Below, piece after piece: positions 14,279 through 20,008 of a DNA stretch of 20,008 nucleotides (position 1 is its first letter; each line of letters opens with the position of its first letter). Location of the stretch: positions 1-20,008 of the forward strand of contig DASRXL010000024.1 in assembly GCA_035654175.1 (NCBI GenBank), written 5' to 3'. The stretch is from PNC22 sp035654175 (lineage in GTDB: Bacteria > Planctomycetota > Phycisphaerae > Phycisphaerales > UBA1924). The notes beneath the pieces were generated by a model. That model was not told the origin of the DNA, made no database searches, and saw only the letters and a program-made list of their open reading frames with translations. Made by a program: the position numbers and the translations under genes.

Positions 14279-15505
14279 ATGCCCCGCTTCGCCATCATCG
14301 ACTCCACCCTCCGCGAGGGCGAGCAGTTCGCCAATGCCTTCTTCTCGACCGAGCAGAAGATCCGCATCGCGACGCTGCTCGACGCCTTCGGCGTGGAGTA
14401 CATCGAGCTGACCAGCCCTGCGGCGAGCCCGCGCAGCCAAGACGACTGCGCCACCATCGCCCGCCTGGGGCTCCGCGCGAAGACCCTCACCCACACCCGC
14501 TGCCACCCCAAGGACGTGGAGATGGCCCTCGCCACCGGCGTCGACGGCGTCGACGTCGTCATCGGCACCAGCTCCGAGCTCCGCCGCTTCAGCCACGGCA
14601 AGTCGATCGACGAGATCATCGCGATCGCCCGCGACGTGATCCCCGTCGCTCTCGCCGGCAACGTCGAGGTGCGCTTCAGCACCGAGGACAGCCTCCGCTC
14701 CGACCTCTCCGACATCCTCCGGGTCTACGAGGCCGTCTCCGAGCTCGGCGTCCACCGGGTCGGCATCGCCGACACCATCGGCATCGGCAGCCCCACCCGC
14801 ATCGCCGAAATCGTCTCCGCCGTTCGCGCCGTCGTCGGCCCGAAGATCGATATCGAGTTCCACGGCCACAACGACACCGGCTGCGCCGTCGCCAACGCCT
14901 GGGCCGCCGTCCACGCCGGCGCCACCCACGTCGACACCACCGTCCTCGGCATCGGCGAGCGCAACGGCATCACGCCCCTCGCCGCCTTCGTCGCCCGCAT
15001 GTACGTGGACGACGCCGAGGGCGTGAAGCGCAAGTACCGCCTCCCCCTCCTCCGCGACCTCGATCACACCGTCGCCAAGATCGTCGGCGTCGACGTGCCC
15101 TTCAACGCCTGCGTCACCGGCTTCTGCGCCTTCACCCACAAGGCCGGCATCCACGCCAAGGCCGTGCTCAACAATCCCTCCACCTACGAGGTGCTCGCCC
15201 CCGACGACTTCGGCCTCTCCCGCTACATCAACGTCGCCAGCCGCCTCACCGGCTGGAACGCCATCCAGCACCGCGCCGCCCAGCTCGGCCTCACCTTCAC
15301 CGACGCCCAGGCGCGCCACATCGCCGAGGAGATCAAGACCGCCGCCGACGCCGGCCACATGACCCTCGACCACGTCGACGCCATCCTGCACGCCGAATTC
15401 CGCCGCGTCTCCGAGCCGCAGGAGGCGCTCCCCGCCGGCCTGTCCGAGCCCAAGCCCGCGCCCGCCCTCAACGGCCACGCCGCGCCCGAGCGAATCCTGG
15501 CATAA
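14279..15505 (+). CDS. Homocitrate synthase (AAA lysine pathway)
   Basis: This 408-residue enzyme condenses acetyl-CoA with 2-oxoglutarate to homocitrate, the committed step of the alpha-aminoadipate lysine route. The TIM-barrel start is IIDSTLREGEQF (6-17) with the metal and catalytic residues Asp8, Arg12 and Glu13. The metal-binding pair is His195 and His197 in EFHGHNDTG. The lid and C-terminal phrases are HVDTTVLGIGERNGITPL, FTHKAGIHAKAVLNNP and ASRLTGWNAI. It follows Thermus homocitrate synthase closely over its length, rather than isopropylmalate or citramalate synthase, and lies in the same direction after lysK. The last ~30 residues are a Pro/Ala-rich extension. The ATG is directly followed by the first barrel strand, so the start is secure. 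Homoaconitase and homoisocitrate dehydrogenase genes are not seen next to it. Confidence 0.93.
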   Translation: MPRFAIIDSTLREGEQFANAFFSTEQKIRIATLLDAFGVEYIELTSPAASPRSQDDCATIARLGLRAKTLTHTRCHPKDVEMALATGVDGVDVVIGTSSELRRFSHGKSIDEIIAIARDVIPVALAGNVEVRFSTEDSLRSDLSDILRVYEAVSELGVHRVGIADTIGIGSPTRIAEIVSAVRAVVGPKIDIEFHGHNDTGCAVANAWAAVHAGATHVDTTVLGIGERNGITPLAAFVARMYVDDAEGVKRKYRLPLLRDLDHTVAKIVGVDVPFNACVTGFCAFTHKAGIHAKAVLNNPSTYEVLAPDDFGLSRYINVASRLTGWNAIQHRAAQLGLTFTDAQARHIAEEIKTAADAGHMTLDHVDAILHAEFRRVSEPQEALPAGLSEPKPAPALNGHAAPERILA

Positions 15506-15541
15506 GCCGCGCACCCGGCGGCCGTATCGATCGCACCAGAC

Positions 15542-16618
15542 CTATGCCGCACCCGCCGGCCCCACCTCCACCAGCGCCGCTTCCCCGCTGAGCCCCGGCC
15601 CGAACGACATCACCACGATGCGCCCGCGCGCCCCCGCGCCCAGCATCGCGTCGAGCACCCACAACACAGTGCCCGACGACATGTTGCCGTGCTCCGCGAG
15701 CACGCGCCGCGACACCTCGATCGATGCCTCCGGCAGCTCCAGCCCCTGCCGCACGCCCTCGAGAATGTCCCGCCCGCCCGGGTGCACCGCCCACCCCGCG
15801 ATCCCGCTCCGCGCGAGCCCCGCGCGGCCGAGCCATTCGTCCATCCACGGCCCGACGCTGCGCCGGAGCACGCCCGGCACGCGCGCCGACAAGCCCATCT
15901 CGAACCCGCGATCGCCGACGGCCCACCGCATCAACCCCGCCGTGCCCGGGAACACGCGGCTGGCGAACCCCGCCAGCGCCGGCCCGCGATCCCCCCCTCC
16001 GACGACCGCGCACGCCGCGCCGTCCGCGAAGATCGCGTTCGCCACCTGCTGATCCCAGCTCCCGCGCACGTGGTAGTGGAGGCTGCACAGCTCCACGCAC
16101 GCCACCAGCGCCACCGCCCCCGGCTCCGCCCGCACGATCGCCGACGCCACCGCCAGCCCGTTGATCGCGCCATGGCAGCCCATGAACCCGATGTGTGCGC
16201 GCGACACGTCGCGCGAGAGCCCCAGCCGCTCGATCAGGCCGTGGTCCACCCCCGGCGACTGCGCCCCCGTGCAAGACACCGTGACCACATGCGTCACGGC
16301 CGATGCCCGCATCTCCGCGCGGGCCAGTGCCCGCGTCGCGCTCTCGGCCGCGAGCCCGCACGCCGCGTCGTAGTACAGCGCCAGCCGAGCCGCGGTCCCG
16401 GGGCCCCGGCCCGCATCCTCCCTGTACAGGTCCTGCCGGCCGTCCCCGTCGATGAGCACCGAGCCCCGCCGCGACACCCCCGCCGCCTCGTAGAGCTCCC
16501 GCAGGCGCGAGAGCTCCGTCTCCGGCGAAAGCGTCCGGGCGAACCGCAGCGACGCCGCGGCATCGAGCTCCCCGGCGGGCGCCGCCGTGCCGATCCCCAG
16601 GATGCGCGCGGCGCTCAC
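15542..16618 (-). CDS. Type III polyketide synthase
   Basis: This 358-residue enzyme of the chalcone-synthase superfamily extends a CoA starter with malonyl-CoA and cyclises the product. The triad is complete: Cys148 in HIGFMGCHGAIN, His279 in GWAVHPGGRDIL and Asn312 in AEHGNMSSG. The SFGPGLSGE loop (338-346) near the end is also typical. Length and sequence style fit bacterial alkylpyrone/alkylresorcinol-type enzymes such as BpsA. I chose the GTG at 16618-16616, which overlaps the stop of the oxidoreductase gene (GTGA) and leads directly into ARILGIGTAAP. It is the last gene of a minus-strand cassette with the oxidoreductase and the methyltransferase, and it converges with the homocitrate synthase gene across 36 bases. 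Starter and product cannot be predicted. Confidence 0.92.
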   Translation of the reverse strand: MSAARILGIGTAAPAGELDAAASLRFARTLSPETELSRLRELYEAAGVSRRGSVLIDGDGRQDLYREDAGRGPGTAARLALYYDAACGLAAESATRALARAEMRASAVTHVVTVSCTGAQSPGVDHGLIERLGLSRDVSRAHIGFMGCHGAINGLAVASAIVRAEPGAVALVACVELCSLHYHVRGSWDQQVANAIFADGAACAVVGGGDRGPALAGFASRVFPGTAGLMRWAVGDRGFEMGLSARVPGVLRRSVGPWMDEWLGRAGLARSGIAGWAVHPGGRDILEGVRQGLELPEASIEVSRRVLAEHGNMSSGTVLWVLDAMLGAGARGRIVVMSFGPGLSGEAALVEVGPAGAA

Positions 16619-17730
16619 ACCGGCCCCCAGCACAGCCGACGGCTCGCCCAGCCCGTCCCCGGCAGCCACGCCCCCGCCCGCAGCACCGCGCCGAGCGCCA
16701 TCGGATGCCTCGTCACCGCGCACACCCCCCGGCAGAGCAGCCGCCGCCCCCGCAGCGCCCGCGCGCACTCCGACGCCCACGCGCGCCCCACGTCCTCCCC
16801 GGCCGCCGCGCGTGCGGCGTGCTCGCCGAGACGCGCAGCGCACGCGATCCCCCAGCTCATCCCCTCGCCGGTCAGCGGCTGCACATACCCGGCCGCGTCG
16901 CCCACCACCAGCACCCGCCCGCGCCCGCACGACGCCCGCCGCCGCGTCAGTTGCCCCACCCCCCGCAGCCCGCCGCGCCCGAACGCCGGCGCGCCGAACC
17001 CGCACTCCGCAAGCACCGCCGCGATCGCCCCCGCCGCCCCCCACTCGCCCACGGCGCGCGCCGAGAGCGCCGCGCCGACCGCCCACCGGCCTCCCGGCAG
17101 CGGCGCCGCCCCGACATATCCGCCGTGCCCGCACACCATCGTGATCTCACCGGGCGCGGCGTGCTCCGGCCGCTCGTCGAGCACCGCGCCCACGCCCACC
17201 GGGCTTCCAACATCGATCCGCCACGCGAACTCCCCCCGTCCCCGCAGCGCGCTGCCGCAGAGCCCATCCGCCACCACCACCACGCGCCCCCTCGCGACGC
17301 CCCGCGCCTCGCCGATCGAGAGCTCTACGCCGTCGTCGTCCAGCACCCTCGCCCGAACGCCGCACGCGAACTCCGCGCCGCGCTCCTCCGCGCCGCGCAC
17401 GATCTCGCTGTCCAGCCGCGTGCGCTCGATCGTGCAATACCGCTCGATCGGCAGCCGCAGGCTCGCGCCCCGCGCAGCCATCCGCAGCGTGCCCAGCTCC
17501 GTCGCGCCCCGCAGCGCGCCCCCGAGCCCCGCGCGCCGCAGCGCCGAGGCCCCCGCCGGCGCAAGGCAGCACCCGCAAACCTTCGCCCGCGGGAACGGGC
17601 GTGAGTCCACGACCAGCACGCGCATCCCGCGCTCCGCGAGCACCGCCGCCGCGACGCCGCCGGAAGGGCCGGCGCCGATCACCACAGCATCCCACTCCCG
17701 CGAGCACAGCCCGCTCAGTCGCGTCGCCAC
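16615..17730 (-). CDS. FAD-dependent oxidoreductase (geranylgeranyl-reductase/monooxygenase-like)
   Basis: This is a 371-residue flavoprotein. The N-terminal dinucleotide fold is VVIGAGPSGGVAAAVLAERG (16-35) with GxGxxG at 19-24, followed by the acidic residue in VLVVDSRP. The second FAD motif is VLVVGDAAGYVQPLTGEGM (273-291). A Cys-rich KVCGCCLAPAG segment (50-60) follows the first motif, as in the geranylgeranyl-reductase-like and tryptophan-halogenase-like group. I chose GTG 17730-17728, which overlaps the methyltransferase 3' end by 16 bases and starts shortly before the FAD strand; a longer frame upstream lies inside the methyltransferase gene. It probably oxidises or reduces the polyketide made by the adjacent synthase. 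Hydroxylation, halogenation and reduction cannot be told apart here. Confidence 0.85.
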   Translation of the reverse strand: MATRLSGLCSREWDAVVIGAGPSGGVAAAVLAERGMRVLVVDSRPFPRAKVCGCCLAPAGASALRRAGLGGALRGATELGTLRMAARGASLRLPIERYCTIERTRLDSEIVRGAEERGAEFACGVRARVLDDDGVELSIGEARGVARGRVVVVADGLCGSALRGRGEFAWRIDVGSPVGVGAVLDERPEHAAPGEITMVCGHGGYVGAAPLPGGRWAVGAALSARAVGEWGAAGAIAAVLAECGFGAPAFGRGGLRGVGQLTRRRASCGRGRVLVVGDAAGYVQPLTGEGMSWGIACAARLGEHAARAAAGEDVGRAWASECARALRGRRLLCRGVCAVTRHPMALGAVLRAGAWLPGTGWASRRLCWGPV

Positions 17731-18407
17731 GCGAGCAGCATACGCCGCGGCCAGCACGCGCGAACCCTCGCTCCCCGCAGCCCCGCGCCGCGCGCCAGCT
17801 CCGCCGCCTCCTCCATGGTGTACGCGCCGAGCACCGACCGCACCGCGTCCACCCGCACCACGCGCGATCGAGTCACCAGCCGCGAAGCGCCCCACGCCGC
17901 CGCCAGCCCCGCGAGGTCCCGGCGCAGGTCGCTCACCAGCAGCCGCCCACCCGTCGCCGCCGCCGCGTGGCGCAGCAGCATGAGCGCCGCTTCACGATCG
18001 AGGTGGTGCAGAAAGAGGCTGCACGTCACGATGTCGTACCTCCCGGGGATGGCACCCCGCACCGCGTCGTGTCGCCAGAGATCCAGCGCCGCTCCCTCCG
18101 CCGCGGCGCGGCGCGCGGCCTGCGCGAGCGCCGCCGCGCTCACGTCGCACGCCGAAATCGCCAGCCCCAGACCCGCCCGCCGCGCCCGCGCCGCAAGTCT
18201 CAGCGGCACGTCCCCCGACCCCGTCGCGACATCCAGGAGGCTCGCGCGCCCGCCGTTCTCCCGCGCCGCCGCGCAAACCTGCGGCCACAGGATGGCGTCG
18301 CTCCGCGCCAGCGCGTTCAGCCGGGCCAGGCCGCGCAGAGCCCGCGCGTGCTCCGCGCAGTCGAGGCCCGGGTCATCCATCAGCTCCGGCGTGAGCCTCC
18401 GACGCAT
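17715..18407 (-). CDS. SAM-dependent methyltransferase
   Basis: This is a 230-residue class I methyltransferase. Motif I is LLDVATGSGDVPLRL (57-71). An acidic residue for the SAM ribose lies at the end of the second strand (SACDVS, 86-90). Motif IV is YDIVTCSLFLHHLD (124-137). The N-terminal PELMDDPGLDCAEHARALRGLARLN helix region is a phrase I associate with planctomycete methyltransferases found beside type III polyketide synthases. The ATG at 18407 is 9 bases after the pseudopilin stop. The 3' end overlaps the oxidoreductase by 16 bases, so the three tailoring and synthase genes are tightly coupled. It likely methylates the polyketide on oxygen or carbon, comparable to the BpsA-BpsB pairing. 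Confidence 0.85.
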   Translation of the reverse strand: MRRRLTPELMDDPGLDCAEHARALRGLARLNALARSDAILWPQVCAAARENGGRASLLDVATGSGDVPLRLAARARRAGLGLAISACDVSAAALAQAARRAAAEGAALDLWRHDAVRGAIPGRYDIVTCSLFLHHLDREAALMLLRHAAAATGGRLLVSDLRRDLAGLAAAWGASRLVTRSRVVRVDAVRSVLGAYTMEEAAELARGAGLRGARVRACWPRRMLLAWRRD

Positions 18408-18416
18408 CGCCCCATG

Positions 18417-19142
18417 CTAATCGTCCGGGTCGTGATCCACCCAGTCGTGATCGTTCCAGTTGTCGATCTCCAGCACCCAGGCCGCCGGCTGCAGCGCCGC
18501 GTGCCCGTCCAGAAACGTCACGTTCGCCCCGTCGATGTGCCGCTCCGGCGCGATCCGCTGCACGTTGAGCCCCCCGCTCACGTGGACCCGCCGCCACACG
18601 TCGTAGTACAGCGCGATGGTGAAGTCCGTCGCGTTCCTGCGGTAGGTCTCGTTGTAGTTCGCGTTGTTCGGATCCACGGCGTAGTCCGTCAGGTACAGCG
18701 TCCTGAAGGGGAAGGGCGTCGTCGAGAGCCGGCTCCAGCTCCGGTGCCCGCGCAGCCGCCCGTCGCGATAGAACCAGAGCCCGTTGTTCACATAGTGGAT
18801 CTGGTGCAGGTCGTCCCGCGGCCGCGCCGGGTCGTGGAAGTACTCCGCCTGACGGTACCAGTCCCCGACCGGCTCGTCCAGGCTCGCCACCGGGTCCATG
18901 TACGGGCGCGTCGCCCGCGCCCAGGTCATCACGTTCCCGGTGTCCGCCTCGCGCACGACCCACTCCTCGAAGTCGTCCGCGTACATCACGATCGCCGCGC
19001 CGATCTGCCGCTGGTTGCTCAGGCACACCGCCTGCCGCGCCGCCTCCCGCGCCCGCCCCAGCGAGGGGAGCAGGATCCCGATCAGGAGAGCGATGATCGC
19101 CACCACGACCAGGAGCTCGATCAGTGTGAAGGCTCTGCGCAT
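18417..19142 (-). CDS. Type II secretion/type IV pilin-like pseudopilin, H-X9-DG type
   Basis: This 241-residue protein begins MRRAFTLIELLVVVAIIALL, a prepilin leader with the conserved Glu at position 5 after the cut and one hydrophobic helix. The residue before the cut is Ala instead of the usual Gly, a variant I have seen in planctomycetes. Near the end, H-IDGANVTFL-DG (His, nine residues, Asp-Gly) is the H-X9-DG processing-associated motif. The C-terminus is unusually rich in Asp, His and Trp (DNWNDHDWVDHDPDD). I chose the second Met (19142) because it directly precedes the leader; an upstream Met at 19175 adds 11 non-leader residues. It is followed 9 bases later by the methyltransferase gene, so it may be co-transcribed with the polyketide cassette. 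Its function in that unit is unclear. Confidence 0.88.
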   Translation of the reverse strand: MRRAFTLIELLVVVAIIALLIGILLPSLGRAREAARQAVCLSNQRQIGAAIVMYADDFEEWVVREADTGNVMTWARATRPYMDPVASLDEPVGDWYRQAEYFHDPARPRDDLHQIHYVNNGLWFYRDGRLRGHRSWSRLSTTPFPFRTLYLTDYAVDPNNANYNETYRRNATDFTIALYYDVWRRVHVSGGLNVQRIAPERHIDGANVTFLDGHAALQPAAWVLEIDNWNDHDWVDHDPDD

Positions 19143-19332
19143 GCCCCAGCCTACCGAGCCACGCTCCGGGCACAAGCCCGAAGCGGCCCGAACTCCCGGG
19201 GTCCGGCCGAAGCCCCCCGGCGCCGGGGCCGCCGCCGGCCGCCGGAATGCCTCAGCATGCCCGCCGTCGAGAGCCGTCGCTCCGACCGGTCGCCGAAGCG
19301 CCCGGCGCCCCTCGTCCCGCGTCCTCCGGCCC
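19143..19332 (-). other. Intergenic stretch, very GC-rich
   Basis: This gap between the methionine-synthase-like gene and the pseudopilin holds a 14-base perfect palindrome (CCCCGGCGCCGGGG, 19215-19228) and a run of GCC/CCG repeats to about 19244. There is no T-run, so it is not a clear terminator. I see no gene and no convincing promoter in it. Confidence 0.4.
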
Positions 19333-20008
19333 TCATCCCTTCGGCACGAGGTCCGTCTGCAGCTTCGGGTCCGCCGCCGCCGCGTATGTCGTCGGCAGTC
19401 CGAGCTGCTTGCGCACTATGTTGCACCCCTCGGCGATCGCGACGCTCTTATAGAACGCGATCTCCCGGTTGCACCCCTGCCGTCCGAACCCGCAGTCCGT
19501 GGAGACGATCAGGCTCTCCGGCGGGATGAACTCCATCACCCTCCGGATGTCCGCCGCCACGTCCTCCGCCCGGTCCGCCTGCAGCGTCCGGTGGCTCGAC
19601 ACCCCGACGCACACCTTCTTCGGCGGCTTCCCCTTGTAGCGGGCGAAGAGCTCGATGTCGCGGAAGTCCCGGTCCTTCGTCTCGATCGTCCACACGTCCC
19701 CGCGGCACTGCTCCATGTACATCTCGAACGACGCCGCGTAGCTCGTGTCCTCCATCACCCGCTGCATGTTGGGATTGCCCCAGCACGTGTGGATCCAGAT
19801 CTCGCAGTCGTCGAGGCCCTCCACCTCGCGGTTGTAGCACGCGAGCAGAAACTTCACCCTCTCGTCCCCGGCCCCGTAGGTGTTCGCCATGAAGTGCAGG
19901 CACGGCTCCTCGACCTGGATGCACCGGCACCCGGCGTCGCGCAGGCGGCGAAGCTCCTGGTTCATCGCCACCGCCATGTCCCAGTACACCTCCCGCTGGT
20001 CCTTGTAC
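19333..20008 (-). CDS. Cobalamin-independent methionine synthase-like protein (partial)
   Basis: The C-terminal 224 residues or so of a MetE-type TIM barrel are visible; the N-terminus lies beyond the right edge. The zinc and homocysteine site is recognisable: His and Cys in WIHTCWGNPN (codons near 19791 and 19785), Glu in TIETKDRDF (near 19683) and Cys in IVSTDCGFGRQG (near 19494). IQVEEPCLHF and VGVSSHRTLQADRAEDVAADIR are also typical. These are the residues of the core methyl-transfer domain, so the enzyme should be able to methylate a thiol. The sequence style suggests the short core-MetE group rather than the two-domain 750-residue enzyme, but this cannot be settled without the missing part. 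The methyl donor is uncertain. It lies on the same strand upstream of the pseudopilin, with a 190-base gap. Confidence 0.85.
   Translation of the reverse strand, partial: YKDQREVYWDMAVAMNQELRRLRDAGCRCIQVEEPCLHFMANTYGAGDERVKFLLACYNREVEGLDDCEIWIHTCWGNPNMQRVMEDTSYAASFEMYMEQCRGDVWTIETKDRDFRDIELFARYKGKPPKKVCVGVSSHRTLQADRAEDVAADIRRVMEFIPPESLIVSTDCGFGRQGCNREIAFYKSVAIAEGCNIVRKQLGLPTTYAAAADPKLQTDLVPKG

Noticed and set aside
15689..17983. A 764-codon plus-strand frame opposite the polyketide cassette
   Set aside because: It is Pro/Arg/Ala-rich without domains and opposite three well-supported genes.
19215..19228. GC palindrome as terminator of the methionine-synthase-like gene
   Set aside because: There is no T-run on the minus strand after it, and it lies over 100 bases past the stop codon.
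17601..19529. A 642-codon plus-strand frame opposite the methyltransferase and pseudopilin
   Set aside because: It is shadow coding with Arg/Pro/Val repeats; the minus-strand genes have clear motifs.

Overview
The window is GC-rich and most of it looks like a chromosome of a Planctomycetota bacterium, probably near Phycisphaerae. This is inferred from the style of several genes. There is an ECF-like sigma factor followed by the start of a Ser/Thr kinase. There is a pseudopilin with the H-X9-DG motif common in planctomycetes. There is also a LysW-dependent lysine cluster and a type III polyketide synthase cassette. No rRNA, tRNA, CRISPR array or transposase was seen by eye on either strand.

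Region 1 (about 1-1825, minus strand): a sigma factor gene, then an open frame that begins as a protein kinase but changes in frame, near position 650, into the C-terminal end of an Oar-like TonB-dependent outer-membrane receptor. A terminator and the start of a putative lipoprotein follow. GC content drops from about 76% (841-960) to about 61% (361-480), counted by hand. The first ~650 bases therefore look foreign: a transfer, a deletion fusion or a mis-joined contig. Region 2 (1928-3508, plus): a secreted protein of unknown role overlapping a helix-turn-helix gene, a gene-free stretch with alternative hairpins, and a DUF2934 protein. Region 3 (3644-7959, plus): an ABC ATPase, a two-module FtsX-type permease and an HlyD/MacA-type adaptor, forming a three-part MacB-like export system. 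Region 4 (7967-9300, minus): an alpha/beta hydrolase overlapping a COG1926-type phosphoribosyltransferase.

Region 5 (9421-15505, plus) is the core of the window. It holds a promoter, a 30-codon leader ORF with four AAA lysine codons, a strong terminator hairpin, and then lysW-lysX-lysY-lysZ-lysK-homocitrate synthase. Homocitrate synthase makes the first intermediate of the alpha-aminoadipate (AAA) route. LysX then attaches aminoadipate to the C-terminal Glu of LysW, LysZ phosphorylates it, LysY reduces it, and LysK releases lysine after an aminotransferase step. Homoaconitase, homoisocitrate dehydrogenase and the aminotransferase are not in the window. The leader and terminator suggest lysine-sensing attenuation. 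A dispersed GC-rich hairpin repeat sits at the lysW/lysX and lysZ/lysK junctions and appears to have lengthened LysZ. Two G-depleted, C-rich spacers precede lysZ and the homocitrate synthase gene.

Region 6 (15542-20008, minus): a cobalamin-independent methionine-synthase-like gene cut by the window edge, a pseudopilin, and a tightly overlapping cassette of methyltransferase, FAD-dependent oxidoreductase and type III polyketide synthase. This cassette is a small natural-product pathway with an unknown product.
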